A stretch of 64,000 nucleotides of DNA from positions 62,001-126,000 of the forward strand of contig CAMEYM010000002.1 of the NCBI GenBank assembly GCA_945947575.1, given 5' to 3'. The notes below the pieces were generated by a model. It did not search any database, had not been told where the DNA came from, and worked only from the letters and a program-made list of their open reading frames with translations. Position numbers and translations under genes: made by a program. This stretch comes from Rhizobium sp. Q54. GTDB taxonomy: Bacteria > Pseudomonadota > Alphaproteobacteria > UBA2966 > CAIVPW01. Shown here piece after piece: positions 8,639 to 17,457 of the stretch (position 1 is the stretch's first letter; each line of letters opens with the position of its first letter).

Positions 8639-9385
8639 CTATAGCGTGTTGAAGTCGCCCATGCGGCCGATGCGGATGGACCAGGGCCACTTCCAGATCT
8701 CCCAGATGTGCGCGCTGCCGTCGACCGAGAAGAAGATGAGGCCGGCGCGGCCTTCGAGTCCTTCGAACGGCGCCATGCCGAAATCGGGGAAGCGGCTGTC
8801 GTGGGAGTTGTCGCGGTTGTCGCCCATCATGAAGTAGCGGCCTTCGGGCACGACGTAGACCGGCGTGTTGTCTTGCGGCAGGTCGCCGCGGTCGAGCGTC
8901 AGGTAGCTGACGCCGTTCGGCATGGTCTCGCGATAGACGATGTGGCCGCGCGCCACTTCCTGCTCGTTGGCGGCGAGCGTCGCGGGCTCGACGCGCTCGC
9001 GCTTGATCTCCTCGTCGTTGACCCAGAGCGCGCCGCCGCGCATCTGCACGCGATCGCCGGGCAGGCCGATCAGGCGCTTCACATAGTCGGCAGGATCGTC
9101 GCCGCCGCGCTGGAAGACGATGACGTCGCCGCGCTGCGGTTCATTGCCGAGGATGCGGCCGGAGAACACCGGCGGCCCGAACGGCAGCGAGTAGCGCGAG
9201 TAGCCGTACGGCCACTTCGAGATGAAGAAGTAGTCGCCGACCAGCAGCGTCGGCAGCATCGATTCGGAAGGCACGCTGAACGGCTCGAAGGCGAGCGTGC
9301 GGATCACCAACGCAATGCCGACGGCATAGAAGAGCGTGCGGATCGTCTCGCCGGCGCCGCCGGAGTCCTTGGATCTACGTGCCAT
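8639..9385 (-). CDS. lepB: Signal peptidase I, first copy
   Basis: The 248-residue signal peptidase has an N-terminal membrane helix (about 16-34), catalytic Ser42 in VPSESML, Lys103 in YVKRLIGLPGD and the conserved GDNRDNSHDSRFP box. It lies between acpS and the second lepB, with starts and stops closely spaced as in an operon. The two copies share motifs throughout but differ clearly in the middle region, suggesting an old duplication that may have diverged in substrate preference. The ATG at 9385 gives the expected short cytoplasmic N-terminus. Confidence 0.95.
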   Translation of the reverse strand: MARRSKDSGGAGETIRTLFYAVGIALVIRTLAFEPFSVPSESMLPTLLVGDYFFISKWPYGYSRYSLPFGPPVFSGRILGNEPQRGDVIVFQRGGDDPADYVKRLIGLPGDRVQMRGGALWVNDEEIKRERVEPATLAANEQEVARGHIVYRETMPNGVSYLTLDRGDLPQDNTPVYVVPEGRYFMMGDNRDNSHDSRFPDFGMAPFEGLEGRAGLIFFSVDGSAHIWEIWKWPWSIRIGRMGDFNTL

Positions 9386-9397
9386 GAGGCCTTTGCT

Positions 9398-9805
9398 TTA
9401 GGTCGAGCTGACGGGGATGGATGTAATCATGACGATGGCCTGCGCCAACGGCGGCTCGTCGGTGAGCGTGATGTCGATGCGGGCGTCGCAGCCGGTGGGC
9501 GTGATCTCGCGCAGGCGCGCGAGCGCGCCGCCGGTGAGCTGCAGGGTGGGCCGGCCGCTGGCAAGGTTGATGACGCCCATGTCGCGCCAGAAGACGCCGC
9601 GGCGGAAGCCGGTGCCGAGGGCCTTGGAGCATGCCTCCTTGGCGGCGAAGCGTTTGGCGTACGAGGCGGCGCGGTCGATCCTGGCTTCGGAGCGGGCGCG
9701 TTCGACCGGCGTGAAGATGCGGTCGAGGAAGCGGTCGCCGTAGCGCTCCAGGGTGCGTTCGATGCGGCGGATGTCCACCAGGTCGGAGCCGAGGCCGATC
9801 ATCAT
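9398..9805 (-). CDS. acpS: Holo-[acyl-carrier-protein] synthase
   Basis: Transfers the 4'-phosphopantetheine arm of CoA to apo-ACP. The 135-residue protein has the AcpS motifs [13 protein letters not shown] (metal-binding Asp8) and [16 protein letters not shown] (metal-binding Glu), followed by a typical beta-rich C-terminus. Two Met codons start it (MMIG); either may be used. It is 10 bp downstream of pdxJ. Its substrate AcpP is encoded at 25.3 kb. Confidence 0.95.
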   Translation of the reverse strand: MMIGLGSDLVDIRRIERTLERYGDRFLDRIFTPVERARSEARIDRAASYAKRFAAKEACSKALGTGFRRGVFWRDMGVINLASGRPTLQLTGGALARLREITPTGCDARIDITLTDEPPLAQAIVMITSIPVSST

Positions 9806-9815
9806 CTATTCGGCA

Positions 9816-10604
9816 TCATGCGCTGCGGCGTCCGGCGGCGACGGGCGATGAGGTCCCTTGGCGGGCGCGATCCATGGCGGCGCGCATCTGGCGGATGGCG
9901 GCCTCGAAGCCGATGAAGATCGCCTCGGCGACGATGGCGTGGCCGATGTTGAGCTCGACCACCGACGGGATGCGCGCGACCGGGCCGACGTTGGCGACGG
10001 TAAGGCCGTGGCCCGCGTGCACCTCGAGACCGATGGCGGCGGCGCGGGCCGAGGCGTCCTCGAGACGCTTCAGCTCCTTGGCGCGGGTGAGGCCCCCCTG
10101 CGTGTCGCCATTTGGCGCGTTGCAGTACTCGCCGGTGTGGAACTCGAGCGCGGACGCGCCGACTTGCTTGGTCGCCTCGACCTGGACAGGGTCGGGATCG
10201 ATGAACAGCGCGACCTGAATGCCGGCCTCAACGAGCCTGGCGATGCGGGGCCCGAGCGCGGCGCGCGCCGAAACGACGTCGAGGCCGCCCTCGGTGGTGA
10301 GCTCGGCGCGGCGCTCGGGCACGATGCACACGGCGTGCGGGCGCACCTGCAGGGCGATCGCGACCATCTCGTCGGTGGCGGCCATCTCCATGTTGAGGGG
10401 CAGCGGCACCTCGGCCTTGAGGCGGCGAATGTCGTCGTCGGTGATGTGGCGGCGGTCCTCGCGCAGGTGCGCGGTGATGGAATCGCCGCCGCCCTTGGCG
10501 ATGAGGTGCGCCGCGCGCACGGTGTCCGGATCGCGCCCGCCGCGGGCGTTGCGCACGGTGGCGACGTGATCGATGTTCACTCCGAGGCGGAGGTGCTGGG
10601 TCAC
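9816..10604 (-). CDS. pdxJ: Pyridoxine 5'-phosphate synthase
   Basis: Condenses 1-deoxyxylulose-5-phosphate with aminoacetone phosphate in vitamin B6 synthesis. The 262-residue TIM-barrel protein begins LRLGVNIDHVATVRNARG, with DSITAHLREDRRHI, NMEMAA, VCIVPERR, ALEFHTGEY and the phosphate-binding HAGHGLT. These are all PdxJ hallmarks, and the length is normal. The pdxJ-acpS-lepB-rnc order is conserved in alphaproteobacteria. Confidence 0.96.
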   Translation of the reverse strand: MTQHLRLGVNIDHVATVRNARGGRDPDTVRAAHLIAKGGGDSITAHLREDRRHITDDDIRRLKAEVPLPLNMEMAATDEMVAIALQVRPHAVCIVPERRAELTTEGGLDVVSARAALGPRIARLVEAGIQVALFIDPDPVQVEATKQVGASALEFHTGEYCNAPNGDTQGGLTRAKELKRLEDASARAAAIGLEVHAGHGLTVANVGPVARIPSVVELNIGHAIVAEAIFIGFEAAIRQMRAAMDRARQGTSSPVAAGRRSA

Positions 10605-10630
10605 GGCTTGAACCTAGCGGCCTTGGTTAA

Positions 10631-10670
10631 CGGGCGCAATTCGGCGGAGTCTTTATCTCGCTTGCGCCCG
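10631..10670. repeat. 9-bp inverted repeat between rsh and pdxJ
   Basis: CGGGCGCAA (10631-10639) and TTGCGCCCG (10662-10670) are exact complements around a 22-base loop. The hairpin lies between the rsh stop and the pdxJ start. There is no T-tract, so an intrinsic terminator is unproven. Confidence 0.35.
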
Positions 10671-10704
10671 CCCAGGCTGGCAACACCGGGGCGCAGGGGC
10701 CCCG

Positions 10705-12873
10705 CTACCCCCTCAGCCGCTCTACGCTCGCGATGGCCGGATCGATGCGGAGGGCGGCGATGATGTTGGTGAGGTGCTTCAAGTCGCGCACCTCGACGTC
10801 GACGCGCATTTCGAAGAAGTCGGGGTTGCGGTCGGTGATCATCAGGTTGCTGATATTGCCGCTGTTGCGGGCGATCACCGAGCACAGGGTGGCGAGGCTG
10901 CCGGGGACGTTGGCGAGCGACGTCTTGATGCGGGCGGTGTGAATTTCCTCGGCCTGGGCGGCGGACTCCCAGGCGACGTCGATCCAGCGCTCGGGGCTTT
11001 CGGCGAAGGCCTCCAGCGACTCGCAGTCGATGGTGTGGATGGCGACGCCCTTGCCCGCCGAGACGATGCCGACGATGCGGTCGCCCGGCAGCGGGTGGCA
11101 GCAGGTGCCGAAGTGCACCGCCATGCCGGGGATGAGGCCGCGGATGGGGATGGCCTGGTCGCCACCCTTGCCGGGCTTCTTGCGCACCGCCTTGGCGGCG
11201 CCGGCGTCCGACGGGGTTTCGGTGTCCTTCCTGGACTTGGCACGGTCCGCTTCGCCGGGCAGCACGGCCTCGACGACGGCGCGGGCGGCGACGTGGCCGT
11301 CCCCGACGGCGACATAGACGTCGTCCACCGACTTCAGGCGCAGCGCCTTCAGACCTGCTTCGACGGCGTCGTCCTTCACCTCGGTGACGCCGATGTCGGC
11401 GAACGCCTTCAAGACCATCGCCTTGCCGAGGCGCTCGTACTCGCTGCGCTCAAGCTTGGCGCGGAAGCGGCGGATGGCGGCGCGGGCGCGGCCGGTGACG
11501 ACGAACGTCTCCCATGACGGCGAGGGCGTTTGCGCTTCCGAACGGATGATCTCGACCTGGTCGCCGTTCTTCAGGCGCGTGCGCAGAGGCACGATGCGGC
11601 CGTTGACCTTGGCGCCGACGGTGGTGTCGCCGATGTCGGTGTGCACGGCGTAGGCAAAGTCCACGGGCGTCGCGCCGCGCGGCAACGCGATGAGGCGGCC
11701 GCCGGGCGAGAAGCAGAACACCTGGTCCTGGAACATCTCGAGCTTGGTGTTCTCCAGGAACTCCTCGGGCGAGGAATGGTCGAGGATTTCGAGAAGCTCG
11801 CGCACCCAGCGGTATTGGGTGCCATCGACCGCGTCGACGTGCTGCTTGTAGGTCCAGTGGGCGGCGACGCCGAGCTCGGCCTCGCGGTGCATGTCCTGGG
11901 AGCGGATCTGCACCTCGATACGGTGCTTCTCCGGGCCGATCACCGTGGTGTGGATGGAGCGGTAGCCGTTCGGCTTGGGCGTCGAGACGTAGTCCTTGAA
12001 GCGCGATGGCACCATCTGGAAGGCGCCGTGGACGATGCCGAGCGCGCGGTAGCACTCGTCGCGGGTGCCGACGATGACGCGGAACGCGACGATGTCGGAC
12101 AGCTGCTCGAAGCTGATGGCGTCGCGCTTCATCTTGGTGAAGATCGAATACGGGCGCTTCTCGCGGCCTTGGACGTCGGCCTCGATGCCGGCCTCTTTGA
12201 GCGTGTGGCGCAGCTGCGAGGTGATGCGGCCGACGAGATCGCCGGAGTTCTTGCGCACCGTGCGCAGGCGCGCCAGCACCGAGTCGCGCGCGTCCGGATT
12301 GACCTGGGCGAAGGCGAGGTCTTCGAGCTGCTCCTTCAAGTCCTGCATGCCGATGCGTTCGGCAAGCGGCGCGTAGATGTCCATCGTCTCCTGGGCGATG
12401 CGACGGCGCTTTTCCGGATCAGGGTGGGCGGCGAGCGTCTGCATGTTGTGCAAGCGATCGGCGAGCTTCACCAGGAGCACCCGGATGTCGTTGGACATCG
12501 CCAGGAACAGCTTGCGCCAGTTCTCGGCCTGCGGCTTGGCGCCGTCCGGCATCTCGAGCTGGGAGAGCTTGGTGACGCCATCGACGAGCTTCGCTACTTC
12601 GGCGCCGAAGTCGCGTTCGACGTCGTCGAGCGTTGCCAACGTGTCTTCGACCACGTCGTGCAGGAGCGCGGTGGCGATGGAGGCGCCGTCGAGCTTCATG
12701 TCGGCAAGGATGCCGGCGACCTCGACGGGATGTGCGAAGTACGGGTCGCCCGATTTGCGCAGCTGGGAGCCATGCGCCTTCATCGAGAACTGATAGGCGC
12801 GGCGCACGAGCGACTCCGCGCCCGGGTCATAGGACCGGACGCGATCGACCAGCTCGGTTTGGAGATTTCCCAT
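10705..12873 (-). CDS. spoT: Bifunctional (p)ppGpp synthetase/hydrolase (Rel/SpoT, RSH)
   Basis: Makes and degrades the alarmone (p)ppGpp, as the single long RSH enzyme of alphaproteobacteria. The 722-residue protein has an intact hydrolase HD domain (HPVEVA around His48, LLHDVVEDT with His72-Asp73, KLADRLHNM), a synthetase domain (RPYSIFTKMKRD, DIVAFRVIV, PNGYRSIHTTV), a TGS domain (about 380-440, DQVFCFSPGGRLIALP) and a C-terminal ACT domain (about 645-720). The conserved HD residues indicate that hydrolase is active, unlike monofunctional RelA. It is downstream of rpoZ, the usual pairing. Confidence 0.96.
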   Translation of the reverse strand: MGNLQTELVDRVRSYDPGAESLVRRAYQFSMKAHGSQLRKSGDPYFAHPVEVAGILADMKLDGASIATALLHDVVEDTLATLDDVERDFGAEVAKLVDGVTKLSQLEMPDGAKPQAENWRKLFLAMSNDIRVLLVKLADRLHNMQTLAAHPDPEKRRRIAQETMDIYAPLAERIGMQDLKEQLEDLAFAQVNPDARDSVLARLRTVRKNSGDLVGRITSQLRHTLKEAGIEADVQGREKRPYSIFTKMKRDAISFEQLSDIVAFRVIVGTRDECYRALGIVHGAFQMVPSRFKDYVSTPKPNGYRSIHTTVIGPEKHRIEVQIRSQDMHREAELGVAAHWTYKQHVDAVDGTQYRWVRELLEILDHSSPEEFLENTKLEMFQDQVFCFSPGGRLIALPRGATPVDFAYAVHTDIGDTTVGAKVNGRIVPLRTRLKNGDQVEIIRSEAQTPSPSWETFVVTGRARAAIRRFRAKLERSEYERLGKAMVLKAFADIGVTEVKDDAVEAGLKALRLKSVDDVYVAVGDGHVAARAVVEAVLPGEADRAKSRKDTETPSDAGAAKAVRKKPGKGGDQAIPIRGLIPGMAVHFGTCCHPLPGDRIVGIVSAGKGVAIHTIDCESLEAFAESPERWIDVAWESAAQAEEIHTARIKTSLANVPGSLATLCSVIARNSGNISNLMITDRNPDFFEMRVDVEVRDLKHLTNIIAALRIDPAIASVERLRG

Positions 12874-12929
12874 CGCTACCGATGGGACTCTAGCGCGGGA
12901 CGGGTGTCGGACAGCGGTGTTCGCTGACG

Positions 12930-12967
12930 CACCCCCACCCTGCCCTCCCCCGCACGCGAGGGAGGGG
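12930..12967. repeat. GC-rich hairpin repeat between rpoZ and rsh
   Basis: CACCCTGCCCTCCC, a short loop and GGGAGGGG form the same type of hairpin as at 5.9, 8.6, 47.4 and 59.0 kb. It lies 9 bp beyond the rpoZ stop, before the rsh start. It could attenuate or stabilise the rpoZ transcript. Confidence 0.55.
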
Positions 12968-12975
12968 TCATCGTG

Positions 12976-13392
12976 TTACGGCCGGTTGTCCTCGGGCGAG
13001 GGGGTGTCACCGGCCTCTTTGGCGAGGTCTTCCTCGCTGCCGGCCTCTTCGCCCGGTGCGAACACTTCCATGCCTTCGGCATCGTCCATCGCCTCGGCGG
13101 GAACGGGCTCGCCCCATTCCTTGCCGGCCATCAGGAGGGCCATGTTGTCCTCCTCGGGCTCGTCCACCTCGACGTGCTTCTGCAGGCCCCGGATCAGAAG
13201 GGTACGCAGGTCGTCGAGGTCGTAGCCGTCGGCGATCTCGCGCAGGGCGACGACCGGGTTCTTGTCGTTGTCGCGATCGACCTTGAGGGGCTCGCCGGCC
13301 GAAATGGCGCGCCCACGGCGGGCGGCCAGCATGACGAGCTCGAAACGGTTGGGAACGCGGACGACGCAGTCCTCGACGGTTACCCGTGCCAT
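12976..13392 (-). CDS. rpoZ: RNA polymerase subunit omega
   Basis: Omega helps assemble RNA polymerase. The 138-residue protein starts [10 protein letters not shown], with [17 protein letters not shown] and [10 protein letters not shown], the core omega motifs. The segment after about residue 70 is long and acidic (many Glu/Asp), so it is longer than the ~90-residue E. coli protein; an acidic tail is common in alphaproteobacteria. The ATG at 13392 was chosen over a long upstream extension without family similarity. Confidence 0.94.
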   Translation of the reverse strand: MARVTVEDCVVRVPNRFELVMLAARRGRAISAGEPLKVDRDNDKNPVVALREIADGYDLDDLRTLLIRGLQKHVEVDEPEEDNMALLMAGKEWGEPVPAEAMDDAEGMEVFAPGEEAGSEEDLAKEAGDTPSPEDNRP

Positions 13393-13511
13393 ATGGGCGA
13401 ATCTCCTGGGGAACCCCCGGCGGGCGGAGGCGAACTGGAAAGTTACATAATTGTGGCGGGCGCGCAAGGCAAGCGGGCCGATTGCCCACCGCCCGGAAAT
13501 CGCCAGAAACC

Positions 13512-14066
13512 CTAGGTCCGCAGCCGTAGTCCGGCCAGCACCTCGCGCAGGTCCTCGCGCACCTGGATCTGGACGGACAGTGCGGAACCGTTGCCGCAGG
13601 AGCTGGCGCGCGCCCCCCGGCTTCCGTCGAAGTGCTGGACGGCCCAGCCGCACCACAGGGGCCCCTGGGGGCCGAACTGGACATAGGCGACGCCCTGCGC
13701 GTTGCGTATCTCCACGACCGGTGTGCCGGCAGGAACCGGTGTGCCGTGGGCGCGAGCGATCTCGCGGGCGCCATCGGCGGCCGACGCGAGGGGGGCAAGC
13801 GGCGCCTCCAACCCCTCTTTGGGGAGCATGAATTGCATGCGCACCTGAGCGGTGCGCGGCGGGCGCGAGGACACCAGGTCGTAGAAGTAGAACTGCTGAT
13901 TGCCGCCGTCACCGCGCCAGGCGCGCGCCGGCGTCCAAGTGACGGGGAACTCGAGGGGCGTCGCCAGGGCCGTAAAGGCGGCCGCGGTTCGCATCTCGCT
14001 CGGCTGCGGAGCGCAGGCAGCCAGGACGAGTGCTTGGGCGAGCGTCAGCGCGAGGGCCGCGCGCAT
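13512..14066 (-). CDS. Putative lipoprotein, unknown function
   Basis: The 184-residue product has a lipoprotein signal peptide with lipobox LVLAAC (Cys about 18), so it is probably anchored to the outer membrane. The mature part is mixed beta with two later cysteines in LWCGW and SSCGNG that could form a disulfide. I do not recognise a family. Its ATG directly abuts the stop of the upstream lipoprotein gene, so the two are co-translated. It could be a cell-envelope partner of the paralogous lipoproteins upstream. Confidence 0.7.
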   Translation of the reverse strand: MRAALALTLAQALVLAACAPQPSEMRTAAAFTALATPLEFPVTWTPARAWRGDGGNQQFYFYDLVSSRPPRTAQVRMQFMLPKEGLEAPLAPLASAADGAREIARAHGTPVPAGTPVVEIRNAQGVAYVQFGPQGPLWCGWAVQHFDGSRGARASSCGNGSALSVQIQVREDLREVLAGLRLRT

Positions 14067-14774
14067 CTAGTTGAGCCCCGGCAAGATCAAGCCGCCGCCC
14101 CCACCCGCGCCAGGTTGGGCCGGTGGTGGAGCCGCGCCGGCTGGTGGCGGCGTTGCGACGACGCGGTCCTGCTGCAGTTTGGCGATAGCGCCGGTGCCGG
14201 CATCGGCGGCGATGGCATCGAAGGTCGCGCCGGTGAAGGTGGCCTCGGCGGTCCACACGGTCGGACCGGCCGGCACCATGAACGACGCCGCGTACTTGGC
14301 GGTCGGGGTTTGGTCGGTGTACGGCACCTCGCGGCGGCGCTCGACGCGGATCTGGGTCGGCCTGCCGTTGACGAGCACTGTCTGCGTTTCCGTGTCGGTC
14401 ACCGTGCGCGTGCCGCGCGTCTCAATGACGCGCTCCTCCGTCGTCCACAGCAGCACCGCGCCATCCAACCCACGGGCGCGCAACTCGACAAGGACGTCCT
14501 GATTGGTGGGAGTCCCGCGCGTTGGCGGGAAGACGTCCAGGCCGGACACCGCGACCAGGCCGGACTCGCGCAGAACCTCGGCCATCGCCTGCTCGGCGGC
14601 TTGCCGTCTGGCGAGCCCAAGCGTCGGCGCCATGACGAGCACGGAGCGCGCGGCCAGTGGGCGGGCGCGGTACGCGGGATCGACGAAGCTCGTGTAGTTG
14701 AGGGCGTAGATTTCCGGTCCGCACGCGGACAGCAGCAGCGTGAACCAGGCGACGATCAGCAGGCGCAGCGACAT
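14067..14774 (-). CDS. Putative lipoprotein, paralogue of the 14822-15541 product
   Basis: The 235-residue product has a signal peptide ending in lipobox LLSAC. Shared features with the upstream neighbour are VDPAYR soon after the Cys, VFPPTRGTPTNQD in the middle, an EE/DETVxTR-like segment and a Pro/Gly/Ala-rich C-terminus. The conserved block (about residues 30-120) is probably a small alpha/beta domain. Function is unknown. Tandem duplication and the tight spacing with the downstream lipoprotein gene suggest one envelope complex. Confidence 0.72.
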   Translation of the reverse strand: MSLRLLIVAWFTLLLSACGPEIYALNYTSFVDPAYRARPLAARSVLVMAPTLGLARRQAAEQAMAEVLRESGLVAVSGLDVFPPTRGTPTNQDVLVELRARGLDGAVLLWTTEERVIETRGTRTVTDTETQTVLVNGRPTQIRVERRREVPYTDQTPTAKYAASFMVPAGPTVWTAEATFTGATFDAIAADAGTGAIAKLQQDRVVATPPPAGAAPPPAQPGAGGGGGLILPGLN

Positions 14775-14821
14775 CTCGAACCCCGAGCGCAGTATAGCGC
14801 GCGGGGGCGAGCGTGCGGCGC

Positions 14822-15541
14822 CTACGCCGGAGGCGGCGGCAGCGGCCGGGTCGTGGTGCCTGCGGGTGGCGGCGGTGGCGGCGGCGGCGGCAGGATGCCG
14901 TCGCGCTGCATCTGCTCGACGACGGCGGTGGCGGCCGTGGCGGCGAGGTCGGCGAAGTCGTTCTGGGTGGACGTCGAGCGCACGTTGCCCTCGGCGCGCC
15001 AGGCCGTGGCGCCGGTCGGGGTCTTCAATTCGGCGATGTAGTTCCCCTGGGGCAGGCGCACGTTGTACTGCTGCGGCACGCTGGTACGCACTTCGACCTC
15101 GCGCCAGCGGCCGCCGACGAACACCCAGTCGGTGGTGGTGACGGGAACGTTGCGGACGCCGGTGCGCGTCTCGACGGTTTCGTCGGTGGGCACGAACATC
15201 ACGGCGTAGTCGATGCCGCGCTCGCGCAAGCCCGCCGCGATGTCATCGTCGGTGGGCGCCCCGCGGGTGGGCGGGAACAGGTCCATGCCGAGCACCGGCT
15301 CGATGCCGCGCACGCGCAGGGCGCCCGCCATCGCCGTCTCGACGGCGCGGCGCGACTCGATGCTCATGCGCGGGGCCGCCACCAGGATGCGCTGCGGCAC
15401 CGGATGCTCGCCGCGGTAGGCGGGATCGACGTAGCTGGAGAAGCGCGCAAACATGGTCTGCGGCGGCGCAAAGCTGCCGGCGCAGGCAGTCAGGGCGACC
15501 GCGATGGCGGCCGCACCCAGAACGGGGAGAATTCTCTTCAT
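14822..15541 (-). CDS. Putative lipoprotein, paralogue of the 14067-14774 product
   Basis: From the ATG at 15541 (MKRILPVLG) the signal peptide ends in lipobox ALTAC, giving 239 residues. A start 12 codons upstream is possible but would spoil the signal peptide. The mature protein contains VDPAYR, LFPPTRGAPTDDD and a C-terminal run of about nine prolines. The matching blocks in the next gene show common descent. No enzyme motif is visible. The gene lies just downstream of folK on the same strand and heads the three-gene lipoprotein run. Confidence 0.74.
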   Translation of the reverse strand: MKRILPVLGAAAIAVALTACAGSFAPPQTMFARFSSYVDPAYRGEHPVPQRILVAAPRMSIESRRAVETAMAGALRVRGIEPVLGMDLFPPTRGAPTDDDIAAGLRERGIDYAVMFVPTDETVETRTGVRNVPVTTTDWVFVGGRWREVEVRTSVPQQYNVRLPQGNYIAELKTPTGATAWRAEGNVRSTSTQNDFADLAATAATAVVEQMQRDGILPPPPPPPPPAGTTTRPLPPPPA

Positions 15542-15620
15542 GGCGAGTCGATGTGGGAACGCGCCCGCGACGGTCAAGCCGCCGGGCGCGGCGAAGAAGG
15601 GATAGGCGCGCTCCGAGCGC

Positions 15621-16115
15621 TTATCCGACGGGGAGCGCCCGTGCGTTAGGCGGCAGGGCGGCGATCAGATCTTCGACGGTGCGGCCGAGAGTGGGATGCT
15701 TCCAGCCGGAGGCGACCTCGGCGAGCGGGTACAACACGAAGGCCCGCGCGTGGAGACGCGGGTGCGGGAGGATTAGCGGCTCCTCTCGTTGAACGCGGTC
15801 ATCGTAAGCGAGCAGATCGAGGTCGATGGTGCGCGGCGTGTTCCGCACATCGGCCGGGCGCTCGCGGCCGAGGGAGCGCTCGACGTCGAGCAACACCGCG
15901 AGCAACTCGGCAGGCGCGAGCTCGGTTTCGACCACGGCGACGCCGTTGGTGTACCAGGGCTGGTCCGAGGCTGGCTCAGGCTCGCTGGTGTACCACCGCG
16001 AGCGGCGCACGACGTGGATGTGCCGGCGCTCGAGCTGGTCGAGGGCGGTCGCAAGAGTGGCGCTCGGTGGGCCGAAGCGGCTCGGCAGGTTGGCGCCCAG
16101 GCCGATCAGGATCAT
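15621..16115 (-). CDS. folK: 2-amino-4-hydroxy-6-hydroxymethyldihydropteridine pyrophosphokinase
   Basis: Transfers pyrophosphate from ATP to the pterin in folate synthesis. The 164-residue protein begins MILIGLGANLPSRFG and contains RRSRWYTSEPEP, the catalytic region TPRTIDLDLLAYDD with the metal-binding Asp pair, and LPHPRLHARAFVLYPLAEVA. Length and motifs are typical. folK next to rpoZ is common in alphaproteobacteria; here three lipoprotein genes separate them. Confidence 0.95.
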   Translation of the reverse strand: MILIGLGANLPSRFGPPSATLATALDQLERRHIHVVRRSRWYTSEPEPASDQPWYTNGVAVVETELAPAELLAVLLDVERSLGRERPADVRNTPRTIDLDLLAYDDRVQREEPLILPHPRLHARAFVLYPLAEVASGWKHPTLGRTVEDLIAALPPNARALPVG

Positions 16116-16213
16116 GGGGCGCGATCATTGTGCGGCGGCGGGGCATCGGCCAAGCGGATTCGGGGCCAAGAGGAAGTTGACCTTCTGGCTCGGCCCATGC
16201 GACGGCCTAGGCC

Positions 16214-16855
16214 ATGGCCGCCCACGAACCCGCCTTTGAGCCTGGGCGCGATTGCCCGCTCTGCCCCCGCCTGGTGGCGGCGCGGCTGGCGCTGCGCGAG
16301 GAGCATCCCGATTGGCACAACGCGCCGGTGCCGGCGTTCGGGCCGCTCGGTGCGCGCCTGCTGATCGTCGGCCTGGCGCCGGGACGCAATGGGGCCAACC
16401 GCACTGGACGGCCCTTCACCGGCGACGGCGCCGGGGAGCTGCTCTATCCGAAGCTGCTGGAACATGGGTTTGCGCGCGGCACCTACCGCGCCGACCCGAA
16501 CGACGGCCTGGAGCTGGTCGACTGCCGCATCAGCAACTCGGCGCGCTGCCTGCCGCCGGAGAACAAGCCGACGCCGAAGGAAGTTGCGACGTGTACCGGC
16601 ACGTACCTGGTGCACGAGATCGCGGCGATGCAGAACCTCGTCGCCATCCTGGCGCTCGGGCGCATCGCCCATGACGCGGTGGCGCGGGTGATGGGGTGCA
16701 AGCCGCTGCCGGTGTTCGGGCACGCGGCCGTGCATGCGATCGGCGTACGCACGCTCGTCGATAGCTATCACTGCTCGCGTTACAATCTGAACACCGGCCG
16801 GCTGACGCCGGCGATGTTCGACGAAGCGATGGAACGGGTGAAGGCGACGCTGTGA
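16214..16855 (+). CDS. Uracil-DNA glycosylase, family 5 (UDGb type)
   Basis: Removes uracil and other deaminated bases from DNA. The 213-residue protein has four cysteines placed for a 4Fe-4S cluster (Cys14, Cys17, Cys112, Cys127), motif 1 GLAPGRNGANRTGRPF with the family-5 Ala/Asn pattern, the SNSARCLPPENK segment, and the C-terminal SYHCSRYNLNTGRLT. These match UDGb rather than family 4. The gene is divergent from folK and overlaps the next gene by four bases, forming a two-gene operon. Confidence 0.85.
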   Translation: MAAHEPAFEPGRDCPLCPRLVAARLALREEHPDWHNAPVPAFGPLGARLLIVGLAPGRNGANRTGRPFTGDGAGELLYPKLLEHGFARGTYRADPNDGLELVDCRISNSARCLPPENKPTPKEVATCTGTYLVHEIAAMQNLVAILALGRIAHDAVARVMGCKPLPVFGHAAVHAIGVRTLVDSYHCSRYNLNTGRLTPAMFDEAMERVKATL

Positions 16856-17382
16856 TCACCCCGAACTTTTCGCGCATCGAGTACGAGCGGCGGTTCCTGG
16901 TGACGGGAGCCGTGCCGGCAGCCCAGGGAAGCGCACTCGTCACCGATCGCTGCATCGCTGGCACGCGCGTCTACCTGCGGCGCGCGAATCATGCCGACCG
17001 ACGCGTCGAGCGGCGCCTGTGCAAGCAGTACGAGCCCGACGGTGCGATTTGCGCCGCCGTCGCCATCGAGGAGTTGTCCGAGCACGACTACGCGATCTAC
17101 GCGCACATGGAGGCGATGTTGATCACGAAGCGGCGTTCGCTTGCTGCGGAACAAGGACTGCAGGTGGCGATCGACGTGTTCGAGGGCGCGTTGCGCGGCC
17201 TAGCGCTGTGCGAAGTTGATTCAGCAACCAAGGCCGATGTCGCGGCGTTCGTCGCGCCAGCGTGGGCGCAGGTCGAAGTGACCGCCGACCCGTTCTTTGC
17301 ACCCGCCGCGCTCGCCTTCACCACGCCAGATCAGTTGCGAATGCGACTTGGTCAAACTCAAGAGAGTCTCTCGACCCGATAG
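16852..17382 (+). CDS. CYTH domain protein
   Basis: The 176-residue product starts at a GTG overlapping the upstream stop. YERRFLV near the N-terminus replaces the CYTH signature ExExK (more usually EIERKFLV), followed by TRVYLRRAN, KRR near residue 85 and IDVFEGALRGLALCEVD. This is the order seen in CYTH triphosphate-tunnel enzymes, which bind tripolyphosphate or nucleoside triphosphates. The N-terminal acidic motif is partly altered (Y-E-R-R), so activity is uncertain. Confidence 0.72.
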   Translation: MITPNFSRIEYERRFLVTGAVPAAQGSALVTDRCIAGTRVYLRRANHADRRVERRLCKQYEPDGAICAAVAIEELSEHDYAIYAHMEAMLITKRRSLAAEQGLQVAIDVFEGALRGLALCEVDSATKADVAAFVAPAWAQVEVTADPFFAPAALAFTTPDQLRMRLGQTQESLSTR

Positions 17383-17388
17383 CGTAGA

Positions 17389-17409
17389 TGCGCGGGTCAA
17401 GCCCGCGCA
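17389..17409. terminator. Hairpin after the CYTH gene
   Basis: TGCGCGGG and CCCGCGCA form a perfect 8-bp stem with loop TCAAG, 6 bp after the CYTH stop and near the smpB stop on the other strand. There is no T-tract. It may be a bidirectional terminator or a member of a common alphaproteobacterial intergenic palindrome family. Confidence 0.45.
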
Positions 17410-17457
17410 CGACGATCAGGGGAAGGAAGCGAGAGCGGAGGACGGCACGCGTCGCGG

